Below are positions 33,405 to 44,003 of a stretch of DNA of 64,000 bases, piece by piece. How positions within the stretch are numbered: the first letter of the stretch is position 1; each line of letters starts with the position of its first letter. The notes beneath the pieces were generated by a model. It saw only the letters and a program-made list of their open reading frames with translations. It was not told the DNA's origin and did not search any database. The stretch lies in the NCBI GenBank assembly GCA_030411725.1, contig MU839828.1:3782001-3846000 (forward strand). Reading direction: 5' to 3'. The position numbers were made by a program, and so were the translations under genes. Origin of the DNA: Echria macrotheca (taxonomy: Eukaryota; Ascomycota; Sordariomycetes; Sordariales; Schizotheciaceae).

Positions 33405-35156
33405 CTACTCCTCCTCCTCCTTGTCTGTCTTGTCCGTCTTGTTCATCTCCCCCCCAGAACCAGAACCAGAACCAGAAACGACCTTCCCCTCAGCAGCACC
33501 AACCAACTGACTCTGCAGCCCCCTCTTCCCAACAACCATAGCCCTCTCCAGCTCCCTCTCCTCCTCCCGCAGCCTAGCCCGTTCAATCTGCACCCGCCGC
33601 TCCAGCCTCCTCTTCTCCTCCGCCACGGCGCGCTCGCGCTCCTCGAGCGCCCTCTCCCTCTTCCTCCTCTCGTCGCGCGCCTTCCTCGTCGCCTCTGTCT
33701 CCTCCTCTTTTGCACCGTCCTCCCCCGTCGGAGCGGGCGGTAACCCCTGTATGTATCCCTCCACGAACGGATCGCGGACCTGCGGGTCGAGCGAGATGTA
33801 TCGGATATCGGTTAGGACCTGCGCCGGCAGATTCTGTAGTTGCGTGTCGCGATTGAGCTGGGCGGGCGGGACGGACTCGAGAAGTTTTTTCAGGTCGGTC
33901 TTGAGCGTGGAGGCGGGGAGCTTGAGACGGTTGATATGCTCGCGATACCAGCGCTCGCGGTCCTTGTCGGGGAGTTTGGGGTCGCGCATGGCGTCCTCGC
34001 GCTTGTACTTGCGGCGAAACTCGGGCCAGTACAGCTTGGGCGTGGCTTTTTCTTGGAGGAAGGCGAGGTAGGCGATGCGCGGGTCCCTCCCTTCTTGTTT
34101 GGCGCGCTGGTCTTTTAGGGCTTGGAGGCGCGCGCGCGACCATTCTTCCCAGACCTCGCGGCGGGCGCGCATGGTGGTCAGGACGGTGTAGCGCGGATCG
34201 TCAAAGACTTTGCCCTCCTCGATGAGCTTCTCCCATGGGCTGTACGGGCTGATGCGGTAGTCGTCGAGCATGTCCTTGAAGAGCTCGCGCGCGTCGTGGT
34301 CGGATAGCGGTGCGGTTTCGGGTTCGTGCTCGTCGTAGTCGCCCATCTCTTCGTCGTCGTCGTCGCCGTACTCGGCGCCCATGGCGGCGAGCTGTGCCGC
34401 GATGTCGGCCTCGGTGAACTCGACCGGCCCGTCGGCGCCGGGCTCCTCGGTGCGTTGCCGCTTCGGTGCGCTGCCGTCCTCGTTCTCGTCCTCATCGTCT
34501 GTGACCTCGACCTCCTCATATTCCGAGCTGTCATAGTCGTGCTCTTTTTTCGGCGGCGCTGTGCCCGGCCGCGGCGCGACGGTAGCTTCTTTTGGCTCAT
34601 CGTTCGAGTCTTTCGGCTCGTCGTTTGTGGTTTTGTCGGCGCCCGCCGCCTTTTGTCGGATGCGCGCCTGGTCGAGTTCGAGGATGGCGGGCATCAGCTT
34701 CTCGGGGATGCGCCAGTAGCTCGCGTTCTTGGTCGGGTTGTAGGCGAAGCGCCGGCCGTATTTGGTGTACACTAGGATCCACGGCTCGCAGCCAGGGATG
34801 GCGACCTTGGACCGCGGCTTGTCGATGGGTTGTGGGCGTGGTCGGGGCTGGAAGCCGCCTCGGCCTGGCGCACCGCCGAAGCCTCCTCTACCGCTCTGCG
34901 GAGGGGGCGCCGCCGCAGCGGCATATTGTGACATGAAGGCATTGGCGACATTGGGGTCGGAGAGGTTGATCTGTGGGACGGGGAGCGGCGCGGCGAGAGG
35001 GGCTGGTGGGAGGGCGGCGGTTGGTCGCTTGTATGTCGATTCTTTGGTCTCGGCGTTGTAGTAGTATGTGTGGCCGGTCGGTGCCTTATGTTCCGTCCAT
35101 CCTGGAGGAAGAGGCTGGAGTGCAGCGGCTGACGGTTTGTACGTCGACTTGAGCAT
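33405..35156 (-). CDS. WW and FF domain protein (Urn1/TCERG1-like)
   Basis: A single exon of about 583 residues. A WW domain lies at residues 16-47 (LPPGWTEHKAPTGHTYYYN), and a second diverged WW-like segment sits near residue 125-158 (PWILVYTKYGRRFAYNPT). Acidic linkers follow. FF domains follow (LFKDMLDDYRISPYSPWEKL near 290 and YLAFLQEKATPKLYWPEFRR near 360). The C-terminus is a long Glu/Arg-rich coiled coil. WW/FF proteins such as yeast Urn1 and animal TCERG1 couple transcription and pre-mRNA splicing by binding proline-rich splicing factors and the RNA polymerase II tail. The product is expected in the nucleus. The ATG at 35156 is the first in frame before the WW domain. Confidence 0.85.
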   Translation of the reverse strand: MLKSTYKPSAAALQPLPPGWTEHKAPTGHTYYYNAETKESTYKRPTAALPPAPLAAPLPVPQINLSDPNVANAFMSQYAAAAAPPPQSGRGGFGGAPGRGGFQPRPRPQPIDKPRSKVAIPGCEPWILVYTKYGRRFAYNPTKNASYWRIPEKLMPAILELDQARIRQKAAGADKTTNDEPKDSNDEPKEATVAPRPGTAPPKKEHDYDSSEYEEVEVTDDEDENEDGSAPKRQRTEEPGADGPVEFTEADIAAQLAAMGAEYGDDDDEEMGDYDEHEPETAPLSDHDARELFKDMLDDYRISPYSPWEKLIEEGKVFDDPRYTVLTTMRARREVWEEWSRARLQALKDQRAKQEGRDPRIAYLAFLQEKATPKLYWPEFRRKYKREDAMRDPKLPDKDRERWYREHINRLKLPASTLKTDLKKLLESVPPAQLNRDTQLQNLPAQVLTDIRYISLDPQVRDPFVEGYIQGLPPAPTGEDGAKEEETEATRKARDERRKRERALEERERAVAEEKRRLERRVQIERARLREEERELERAMVVGKRGLQSQLVGAAEGKVVSGSGSGSGGEMNKTDKTDKEEEE

Positions 35157-36480
35157 GGTGGGCACTGGGGGAGGAGTTGCGAACAGGACGACGGAGCATC
35201 GCGAAGTTGAGGCGCAAGTGCCAGAAATTAAAGTGGGTCTATGCCTCGCCGTTCAGAGTGTCGTTGTCCCGGCAGGCAGAGCCCCGCCGTCAACTTTGGA
35301 GCTTCGCAACAGCCTGGGAACTTGGGAAGCGCCAACTCTTGTGCATTTGCGACAGAACCCAATTGTGCGTTTGCGAGGGGTAGTTCGCCTTGCTAAGCTC
35401 GTGCTACCAGAATATCCTTACCCTCGAAACAATCCGCCCCAGCGACTTGCAATCAAGGTCTAACAGCTCGACAGAGACCTCCATCGAAACGAAGCGACTA
35501 CCACCGCCTCGACCACCCCATCCCCGATCGACCCGCCGATGACCTTGAAAGTAACGCGGAGGAACTTGGCCGCAGGTACAAAACAGATACTCTGCACTCT
35601 AGGAGGGATCTCTATAATTCGGTGCCACGGCGTGGCTTCGCCATCACGAGTGGAAGCTAGGAACCCCGTTGGCGCCTTGATTGTCCTGGTCGTCGCTCCC
35701 CGCGTTTTATGCCTACATTTCGTTCCGTCATTCGGTGGGTTTCGTGAGCTCGATACTCACAGGCAAGAGGGGGGTGCTGGTACTCGATGTGAGCTGTGAT
35801 GACTTCCTATATTGGCTGGAGGGGACCTGGAGCCTGAGCATCAAAGCCTGTCCATAGCTGCTGGCCCCAGCGCTCCAGGGACTGGGACGGCTGCTGTAGT
35901 GACCTCTGACAGGCTGCGAACTACCCCGCAACACCGACCGGCTTTCCCCTGCGCAAAATCACGACCTGGGTTTCTCGCCCGAGTTATTGCTACCAACACT
36001 TGATGTAGGCTTGAAGTTGACTAGCGGCATGCTATTACGTGCTTGCTAGTGAAATTCGAGAAGTAAAAGTGTTAACGAACCTCGGCCCCGACGGGTCGAT
36101 ATCAGTTCAGGGGACAATGTTCCGGCCGGACAGCCTCTCTGGTGCAAATGCCAAGATTATCGGGTATCGCCTGGAGCGCCCCGGTCCGGTAGACTAGTTT
36201 CTCGACAAGCCACCTTCAAAGTAAATCGAAGACTAGGAAATGGAATGTTAATTCCCAGAACCCTAGACTTCTGAGCCGGAATTTTGGGTACCTGTGCTCC
36301 TGAACCATGAGCAAGACGGGACAGCCCAATCGGGTTGACAATGCCAGGTTGGGGTGAGCGACCATTAATAATCCGCCTCGTCATCTGGGATCGCCGTGAA
36401 TCGGGCCTCACCTTCACCTGCCACGCTGGCAATCAGTCCTCAAAGTAGCGTAGAATACGAATATAACGTCCTGTAGGAAG
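35157..36480. other. Divergent intergenic spacer
   Basis: About 1.3 kb between the WW/FF gene and the Zn2Cys6 regulator. Short frames only; no recognised element. Confidence 0.5.
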
Positions 36481-38400
36481 ATGGCAGCCCTCGGGGTCCC
36501 CGTTGACCCATCTCTGGTCCCGGAAGACGACCCCGACATGGCGAGATCGCGAGGCGCAGCCGCTCAAAAGCGGTGTTGGAATTGTCGATGTGAGTTTCCA
36601 TGTGCAATAAGATGCACCCCGAACCTGACAAGACATATGTAAATCCAGCGCGTAAGACAGCTTGCGACAGGACACAGCCTTCATGCAAGAACTGCCTCCG
36701 GCGCGGGCTCGACTGTCTCGGCTACGGTCTGAAGCTGTCATGGCCGAGGCCGAACGACACCAAGCGGTCAACTCGCGGCCATCAACACCGCATCTTGCCC
36801 ATCCGGTCAAGAAAAGTCGAGTTTGTGAATGCCACGACCCATGATATCGAGGGCCATCGAAAACCAGGTTTGTATCCCAGCTTGGGGCGGCTTTGTTCGT
36901 GGGCCATATGTTAACCTGCTTCCAATCCAGGGCGCGATGATGAGAGGGAGCTAGACAGACGAATTCGCATCTACCGTGGGAAACTCAAAGTGCCCATCAC
37001 CAATGTCGCGCTTTTCGACCCCTTTCTCCAGCCACACAGTACGCTTATTTCACCCTTTTCCAACCCATCATCATGACGAACTAACAGAGAAACAGACTAC
37101 TCGGCGCTCTCCAAGATCATCTTCTCAAAATGCGACGAGATCTCGAACCTCTACTCGCTCCTTGTGAAAATGTCACTCGGCGACGAAGGCCCCTCAGCCC
37201 TCGCCATCCGCCACGCCATGGCCGCCCTGTCCTTCCAGCACCTGGGCGAGAAGCAGATGGCCGCCCTGCACCAGACGCGATCGCTTCATTCTCTCCAGGC
37301 GGCCGTCGACAGGATGACCAACCAGGGCGCCGCCGACATGACACAGGCCTTCCGGACCATGGCCGCCAGCATGCTGCTCAACATCTTCGAGGTATTTTGT
37401 TCCCACGTTTTTCTCTATGGGCGGAAATTGACAAGTAAAGACGTTGGACATAGATTCCTCCCCCATCGGCTGGGCCATCTTCTTCTGCGGCACCAAGCGC
37501 ATCGCCAACCTCGTGCACACACGGCACGCCACCTACGACGGCGACCGCGCCCTCATCCTTGACTGGATTCTGTATCACGACACCCTCTACAAGTTCTGCG
37601 TGAGGCACTGGGCCCCCAAGATGCCTGACCAGGTGCAGCTCGCGGCGCAAGAAAAGATCATGTCGAAAGCCATCTATTCCCCCATGCGCCAGTTGGTACG
37701 TATCCCCCCTTTTTCTCTGCCACCCATTTGTTTAGATACCTATATACTAAGACAGAATGAAAAAAAAAAGATCGTCCCCTCAGCAGGCTGCTCCCTCGAA
37801 CTCCTCGACCTAATCTGCCGCACAACCGACGCCGTCCACGACCGCTCCGACCCGCGCCACCTCAGCCCGTCCCACCTCGCCGAGCTCCGAACGCTCGAGT
37901 TCCGCATCGGCAATCTCAAGCAATACCCCCGCTTCTCCGAGACCACCACTCCCTCCCCACCCACCTCCCCCTCCTGCGACGACGCAGAAGAAGAGGAATC
38001 ACACACCACCCTCCTCGCAGAACTCTACCGCGTAGCCGCGCAGATCTACCTCGCCCGCGTCGCCAGGGGTCTCCCCCGCTCCGACCCGTCCGCCGCGTCG
38101 CTCGTGACAAAAGGAATTTGTCTCCTGTCGGAGATAAAAACATGTGAACGGCCCTGGCCTTTGTTTGTCGTGGCGCTCGAGGCGGGGACCGACGAGGAGA
38201 GGCGGACGGTGCTGGATGTGTTTGATGCTACGCTCCCTAGAAGACCGTTGGGGAATCTGGCGCTGACTAAGAGGATGGTTCTGGCTGGGTGGGTTAGGCA
38301 GGATTTGAGTCGTGATGGGGAGGAGGAGAAGGATATGTTGGGTGTTTATGAGGGGGTTGTTAGCTCCTTTGGGGGGAAGGTTCCGCCTTCTTTTACATGA
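36481..38400 (+). CDS. Zn2Cys6 fungal transcription factor
   Basis: Six exons are predicted (36481-36589, 36649-36867, 36931-37038, 37096-37391, 37441-37695, 37771-38400), about 538 residues. The binuclear zinc cluster is split by intron 1: CWNCR joins SRKTACDRTQPSCKNC and ends LRRGLDC, which gives the exact C-x2-C-x6-C-x6-C-x2-C-x6-C spacing. This decides the acceptor at 36648 over a later one. The rest is the fungal-specific transcription factor region (IFFCGTKRIANLV, LILDWILYHDTLYKF, LDLICRTTDAVHDR). Such proteins bind CGG triplets as dimers. Target genes cannot be read from the sequence. It lies about 5.8 kb upstream of the siderophore genes, so it could be linked to them, but nothing shows this. 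The fifth intron acceptor is uncertain (37755 or 37770). Confidence 0.88.
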
Positions 38401-38652
38401 GTGTTTTCTGTGGTGATTTATTTGGGGTTGATGGAGGGTGAAAATCGGGGTGGTTGGATTGATGTGATATGAGTGTCCATGTTGTCGGAGAGACATGTAG
38501 GTAGTGTGGAAAGATTAGTAGGCAGAATGTCTTGGAGGAAGATGTGTTGTTAGTCAACGACGGTGATCAAAATGTAAAGTGATATAGGCCAAGAAATAAA
38601 CAGTCCATGAATCATAACTCGTGAGATCTCGGTATCGTACACTAAATCCCGC

Positions 38653-39429
38653 TCACGAACACGTCACGTTCTTGACCCCGTTATCACCCCCACACCATAT
38701 ATACACCCGATTAAACGGCGACGACGCAGCAGTTCGGAACCGCGGATCGCACCAATACCCCGTGGCGTTCTTCGGCCCCTCACAAAACGTAAGACAGCAC
38801 TGCGTCCCGTCCGGCAGCCACACGTAGCTGAGCGCTTCCATGTCGAGATCGTGAAAGCCCTCGTCCTGGATAATCGTCGTCGCATTCCCCTGGTACGATG
38901 TCCCCGAGAACCCTTGGAAGGCAAGCCCGACAGGCGCCGTCTGGTTGTTGAGAAACCGCGGCTCCGGAGGTCCACCGCGGTTTCTCGTTCCGCCGACTCC
39001 ACCGCCGATGGCCGCAGCAACCACCACCACGGCGATGATGACAACGATGATAAAGGTCCGCCTGCGCAGGCCACAGATCTTTTTCTGGTCCTTGCCGGGC
39101 TGCTCGCCCCCGGTCTCGATGCGCGTCGCCGCGTCGCTGCCAGCCGGGAGCGTGTCCCAGGGCGATACGTCCGTCTGCGTCACGGTCGGGGTTGGCTCCC
39201 CGCCGGACCACAGCTGCGGGTTGTCCGCGTGGGACGCATGGGGCAACTTGGGTGTCGTGTCGAATACAACGGGATACTTCTCGCCCGTGGTCGTCTGCCA
39301 GTTCTTCTCGGATGCCTCGCGCGGTGACAGCACGTGTGGGGACGAGTCGGGCACCTTTTCGAGCGGAAGTGGCTGGTGCTGTACCACCTCGGGGAGGTTC
39401 TCATCGGCGGGCGGTGGTGGCTGACCCAT
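38653..39429 (-). CDS. Single-pass membrane protein with Cys-rich ectodomain, unknown
   Basis: A single exon of 258 residues. A hydrophilic Pro-rich N-terminal half (about 120 residues) ends in the basic stop KKICGLRRR. One membrane helix follows (FIIVVIIAVVVVAAAIGGGV) and then a Gly/Asn-rich stalk. The C-terminal 100 residues have six cysteines (TQCCLTFC, WCDP, IWCGG, NVTCS) and several N-glycosylation sequons. The layout predicts a plasma-membrane protein with its tail domain outside the cell. This arrangement is common among uncharacterised fungal surface proteins. It matches no family I can name. It converges with the Zn2Cys6 gene. Confidence 0.75.
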   Translation of the reverse strand: MGQPPPPADENLPEVVQHQPLPLEKVPDSSPHVLSPREASEKNWQTTTGEKYPVVFDTTPKLPHASHADNPQLWSGGEPTPTVTQTDVSPWDTLPAGSDAATRIETGGEQPGKDQKKICGLRRRTFIIVVIIAVVVVAAAIGGGVGGTRNRGGPPEPRFLNNQTAPVGLAFQGFSGTSYQGNATTIIQDEGFHDLDMEALSYVWLPDGTQCCLTFCEGPKNATGYWCDPRFRTAASSPFNRVYIWCGGDNGVKNVTCS

Positions 39430-40790
39430 TGGGATTTAGTTCGACTTGAGAGCCAAACTTTGGTGATCCGAAAGGGATAGGTATTGAAGTCGAAGGATCT
39501 GGATGTGCAAACAAGGTGTGGCGTCCGGGATGCGTCGATGGGGCCCGGCTTGCATTGTGTGGCAGTGGTCCCTGGCAGACCGCAGCGGGGAGGGTGTTAG
39601 GCACCTTGATATGGGGTGCTTCATCAATGTGTCTGTTTCCCCGCAAAGATAGACAGACAATCAACTGGATGATGTCCAGCGTAAGACGGGGTAATTGTCT
39701 TCCACGGTTGCATTGTGCGGCTCACACCGTCAGGGCTCCGGTAGTTGTCCACGAGGCGAGACATGCTGGGAAGGGTCGTGGTTCGGGCCGTTGAGGGCAG
39801 GCGAAATAGAAACATGGTTGTCGATTCGCGTGATAGGCAAGCTCGCGGAGGCGCAGGATATTTGTGCAACGCCCATGTCTTGTCGTGGGCCAGTGGTGTC
39901 GTCTCGCCGATGAAACAGAGCACAGGGCGGTATTCTGGGCAAACAATGGGGCCGAGATACAGAGAGTTCCAAATTTATCCTGTGCCGACCTGTCGCAACG
40001 GCCAAACCCCGCTTCAATTTGCCCGGGTTTTCTAAACACGGAGACTGTCGAGCTTGGCGCTGGTGGAAGCTGTGATTTGGTGGTTAGTGAAACAAAGTCT
40101 TGGAAAGACGTTTGCGGCTGACGAGGTGTCGTCTGAAGGTTGGTCAGTTTGAGGCAGCTCGCGGAGAAGTTTGGCGGAATCTTCCACTGTGCCACGTGTT
40201 GCTTGCCGGCGGCAGCAGGATTTAACGTTAGCGCCCTCAGAGATCCTCTAGGGGGCGCGACTTGGCCCCGCTAGAAACCATTGAACGGTGCCAGATCATT
40301 GATGGGCCCGCCAGATGGTCCCTGACTACGTTTCTCATAGCTTTCTTTTTCTCGATATGATAGCAAGCATTTAGGACCCCAGACACCCAGACACTGGCTT
40401 CTTTAGTGTCGTCGCGCTCGTTGGCCACCTAGGTAGTGAGGACGGGGCAATAGATGAGGAAGGGAAGGTGTCCCGTATAATACCTTAACACCTCACGGAA
40501 TCCCTTCTTATTGGGAGCGCCAATTCTTCAAGTCTCTGTCCCCAGAGAGTCAGGCAGCCAACACCTGGTAGCCAACATTCTCAGATGCTGATCTCTTTCC
40601 GGCCAGCATCGTTCGAGGCGCACGGACCCGAAGAGTTCATGAAGCGACATCGGCAGCTGCGAGAAACTCGCCAGAGATCCCACCGGCCCAGAAAGGAAGC
40701 TTCTCCGAGGCGTGCGGGAGTGATCAACGCCGGTCGTCCGAGTGTTCTTCTTGCCAAGAAGCCTGATGCAGAGGATAATCTTATCAGATC

Positions 40791-40799
40791 ATCAGATAT
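40791..40799 (-). promoter_or_regulatory. SreA-type GATA site 1 (ATCTGATAA)
   Basis: TTATCAGAT on the + strand is a perfect ATCWGATAA on the minus strand. A near match, ATCAGATAT, follows at 40801-40809, and a GGATAA core precedes it, so this is a cluster of GATA cores within 30 bases. Confidence 0.65.
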
Positions 40800-41262
40800 T
40801 TCTCGACAGGGATGTGGCATCGGCACCCCTGCACCCGAACCCGAGCTCCTAACAGCTGGCGCGTCGAACTCGGATGGCCCTACAACCGTGCTGTTTCGAC
40901 TAACCCTCTCTGAACACCAGGATGGAGTCGTAGACCAAGCTATGGCATGATGGAGTGGCCGAGAGGACGATACCGGGACGTGTCCGCTGCCGAAGACTTT
41001 CGTGGATACCTTCATGTTTGCTGAACCGTATCTTGCTAACGGAACCAGTCCCTCGTTTGGTCGCTGTTGTGGTGATCGTTTCGGCGGGGAAGAGCACAGC
41101 ATCCCCCGCGGCGGTTGGCTTCTGTCGCACCATCGCGCCATCACGCCATGGGATGGGCAGGTTTGCCGGTTCGCGGGGCCGCCTTCAAGGGCCACCAGGA
41201 CGGGTGGATGGCGGACAGCGGAGCAGGCTGCCAGAAGCGAGAGAGACGTTGCGCGTCATACG

Positions 41263-41271
41263 ATCTGATAA
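41263..41271 (+). promoter_or_regulatory. SreA-type GATA site 2 (ATCTGATAA)
   Basis: A perfect match to the extended GATA motif of fungal iron repressors, 977 bases upstream of the monooxygenase start. Confidence 0.65.
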
Positions 41272-41444
41272 ACATTTTTTTCCCTCACCTGCCGTCCAAA
41301 CACATGAGGCCAAGACACATGCCCGCTCGTCGGAGCCAGGGCGCCGCGCAGTGGTGTGGAAATATGGACGTGGTCTGCGCGTGGTCAGCGATGTGGTTGG
41401 CGCGATGGGGTGAAAGGTTTTCTCGCTGGCCCCACTGATTGATC

Positions 41445-41453
41445 TTATCTGAT
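41445..41453 (-). promoter_or_regulatory. SreA-type GATA site 3 (ATCAGATAA)
   Basis: TTATCTGAT on the + strand is a perfect ATCWGATAA on the minus strand, about 795 bases before the monooxygenase start. A second core, AGATAA at 41458-41463, follows five bases later. Confidence 0.68.
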
Positions 41454-42247
41454 CCGAAGATAAAGCCGATGCCGCAGGCTCGACGGCAAGATCCTGGCAA
41501 ATTGCCTGGGGGGTGCAGCTGCCTGCATCGATGCATCATCATCCAAAAAATTGAACCTTCAGGTTCACCCCGAGCAGTGCGGCGAGGCGACCGAGTCTGT
41601 CCTCTGTCGCGACATCTCAATGAAATCCCCACGGCCTCTACATGGTCCGGGCTGGTCAGCAATCAATTGTTGAGTCTGCGATGCACCAGACCTGGATCCA
41701 ATGGACCCAAAATAGCGATGGCCCTGGCTGCCCCAGCGGGCTGGTTTGTGGGTGTTGCGGGATAAAGCGGAGGTGGATGTTGGCGGGCCTGGGTTGAGGT
41801 ACCGGGACAAAAAAAGCCTGTCCTTCCTCGGCTCATGGGGCAAGCAAGTTGTCAGGGTTCCTCTCTAGTTGCTTCTCGGCGTGTTGTCTGTATCAAAATG
41901 GCCCTGCCGCCCCGATTCTGAAGTCACCCTCTTGCGTTCCTCGTTCTCTCTTCACTTTTGGGCACTGGAAGCCAGTTTGCCAAGCATTCAACCAACCAGC
42001 TTCCTGGCTCTCGCCACAGCGTGTCTTACGTCAAAATTCACGGGTCTTTGCATCGCGCAAGCACGAGCTCGGAACCTGGAAGTAACCGTCACCATCTCCA
42101 ACGGCGTGGCGCTCCAACACAGCCAAACTCGCTAGCGGTACCGCATCCGTCATCGACATAACCCCGGCACGTCCGCCCTTCTGTCCACATCGCCTCCTGG
42201 GATCGCGAGAGATACAGTCAGCTTTGTGCTTTACAACATCAAAAACC

Positions 42248-44003
42248 ATGTCACCACATCGAACCGAGAGTATGGATGGCTGTATAGCCAACGGCAACCA
42301 TCAGGTCGTTAACGGCAGCGCGACTCCTGAAACACCTCTTCAGAACGGCGTCAACGGATGCTGCCATGATGATGCCCCTGAGCTTGTCAACGGATCCACT
42401 ACCCACAAAGTCAAGAGCCACATGTCGAACAGCACCGGACCTTCCCGCGTCCGCAAAAGCCAGTTCCTCCGGCCGTCAGCACCAGAGTCAGCCTATGATC
42501 TCGTCTGCGTTGGCTTTGGACCTGCCAGTTTGGCGATTGCCGTCGCCCTCCATGATGCGTTAGAAGCTGGGAGCTTGGAAACTACGCCAAAAGTTCTCTT
42601 CCTGGAAAGGCAGCCCCAATTTGCCTGGCACGCGGGCATGCTTCTTCCTGGTGCCAAGATGCAAATTTCGTTCATCAAGGACCTCGCAACTCTCCGGGAC
42701 CCGCGCTCCAACTTCACCTTTCTCAACTACCTCCACAAGAACGACCGGCTCGTCGAGTTCACCAATCTCAGCACATTCACCCCTGCACGATCTGAGTTTG
42801 AGGATTATCTCCGCTGGTGCGCCGCCCACTTCGAGGACGTCGTCCAGTACAACAACGAGGTAGTTTCGGTCTCCCCCGACCAGGGGACGAGCGCCTTGAA
42901 GACCTTCACGATCACATCCCGCAACGCCAAAACCGGGGCTACGACCTCATATCGGTCCCGCAACGTCATTCTCGCCGTCGGGGGCCAGCCGTCCATCCCA
43001 AAGCTCTTTCCTGCCCGACACCCCCGAGTGATTCACTCCTCCCAGTATGCTCATCGGGTACCCACGCTTCTCAGGGATTCCTCGGCGCCGTACCGCGTTG
43101 CCGTCATCGGAGCCGGCCAGAGTGCGGCCGAGATTTTCCGCAATGTCCAGAATCTGTACCCAAACAGCAAGACATCGCTGATCATGCGGTCGGAATTCCT
43201 GAAGCCGAGTGACGACTCTCCTTTGTAGGTGACGTCCATTTCAGCTTTCTGCCCTATTCTAACTTAAGCACAGCGTCAACTCTATTTTCAACCCCGCGTT
43301 TGTAGATCAGATTTACTCCAAACCATCGGCATACCGCCGAAGTCTTTTGGAGGATGCCCGGGCCACTAACTATAGCGTGGTAAGACTGGAGCTCATCGAG
43401 GAGCTGTACGAGACCATGTACCACCAACGACGGACCCTCGGTGTGGACGAGAAGAAGTGGCCCCACCGGATCATGGCAGGGACCCAGCTTGAAGCGGTCG
43501 AGGAGATCGGGGAAGGGCTTCGCATCCGGGTGGCTCCCCTGGCCGCCGCAGATGACGTGCAGGATGGTCCACTCCACCATGAGACCCTGGATGTCGATTT
43601 GGTTATCTGTGCAACGGGCTATCAAAGGACAGCCCACGTGGATATGCTGAAGGATATTTGGCCGCTTTTGCCTGAGGCCAAGAGGACTGCCGAGAAACCC
43701 GTTGCGTCTACAAATGAGCGTTGGATTCTCGAGGCTGATGGCTCGGACGAGTCAAAAGCATCAGCCCGCGTTCTGGAAGTTGGCCGTAACTACGGCGTTC
43801 GGTTTTCACCGGGGGCAGTCGCTTCCGGGTCAGGCGTTTGGCTCCAAGGTTGCTGCGAGGCAACTCATGGTGTAAGTTGTTGTATCGCCAGCGAGGGTTC
43901 CTCTGCTAACGTACCACAGTTGAGCGATACCCTTCTGTCGGTGCTTTCCACGAGATCTGGTGAAATGGTGGACTCTATTTTTGGGTGTGCGGATTCTGAG
44001 TGA
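42248..44003 (+). CDS. sidA: L-ornithine N5-monooxygenase
   Basis: Three exons (42248-43224, 43274-43871, 43920-44003) give about 552 residues. The FAD-binding motif is DLVCVGFGPASLAIAVAL, the NADPH-binding motif is YRVAVIGAGQSAAEIF, and the C-terminal family motif is DLVICATGYQ. Other conserved blocks are FAWHAGMLLPGAKMQISFIKDL (quoted in part: MQISFIKDL) and RDPRSNFTFLNYL. The enzyme hydroxylates the side-chain N of L-ornithine, the committed step of hydroxamate siderophore synthesis. It is followed in the same direction by the NRPS, 1.66 kb away, as in many ascomycete ferricrocin loci. Three SreA-type sites upstream predict repression by iron. The ATG at 42248 precedes a Ser/Asn-rich leader. 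The name follows Aspergillus sidA; no ornithine acyltransferase gene is in the window. Confidence 0.95.

Larger units (their letters stand above)
39430..42247. other. 2.8-kb promoter region of the siderophore monooxygenase
   Basis: A long gene-free spacer upstream of the ornithine monooxygenase. It holds three perfect ATCWGATAA sites within 660 bases and more GATA cores next to them. It also contains the promoter of the membrane protein at its left end. Overlapping frames on both strands have no protein-like composition. Confidence 0.6.

Noticed and set aside
36590..36660. Acceptor at the end of GTAAGACAG for intron 1 of the Zn2Cys6 gene
   Set aside because: It would leave too few residues between the second and third cysteine; the acceptor at 36648 gives the exact C-x6-C spacing.
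40581..41195. A 200-codon open frame on the minus strand upstream of sidA
   Set aside because: Composition is Ser/Arg/Pro-rich without a domain, opposing frames overlap it, and it covers the GATA sites of the promoter.
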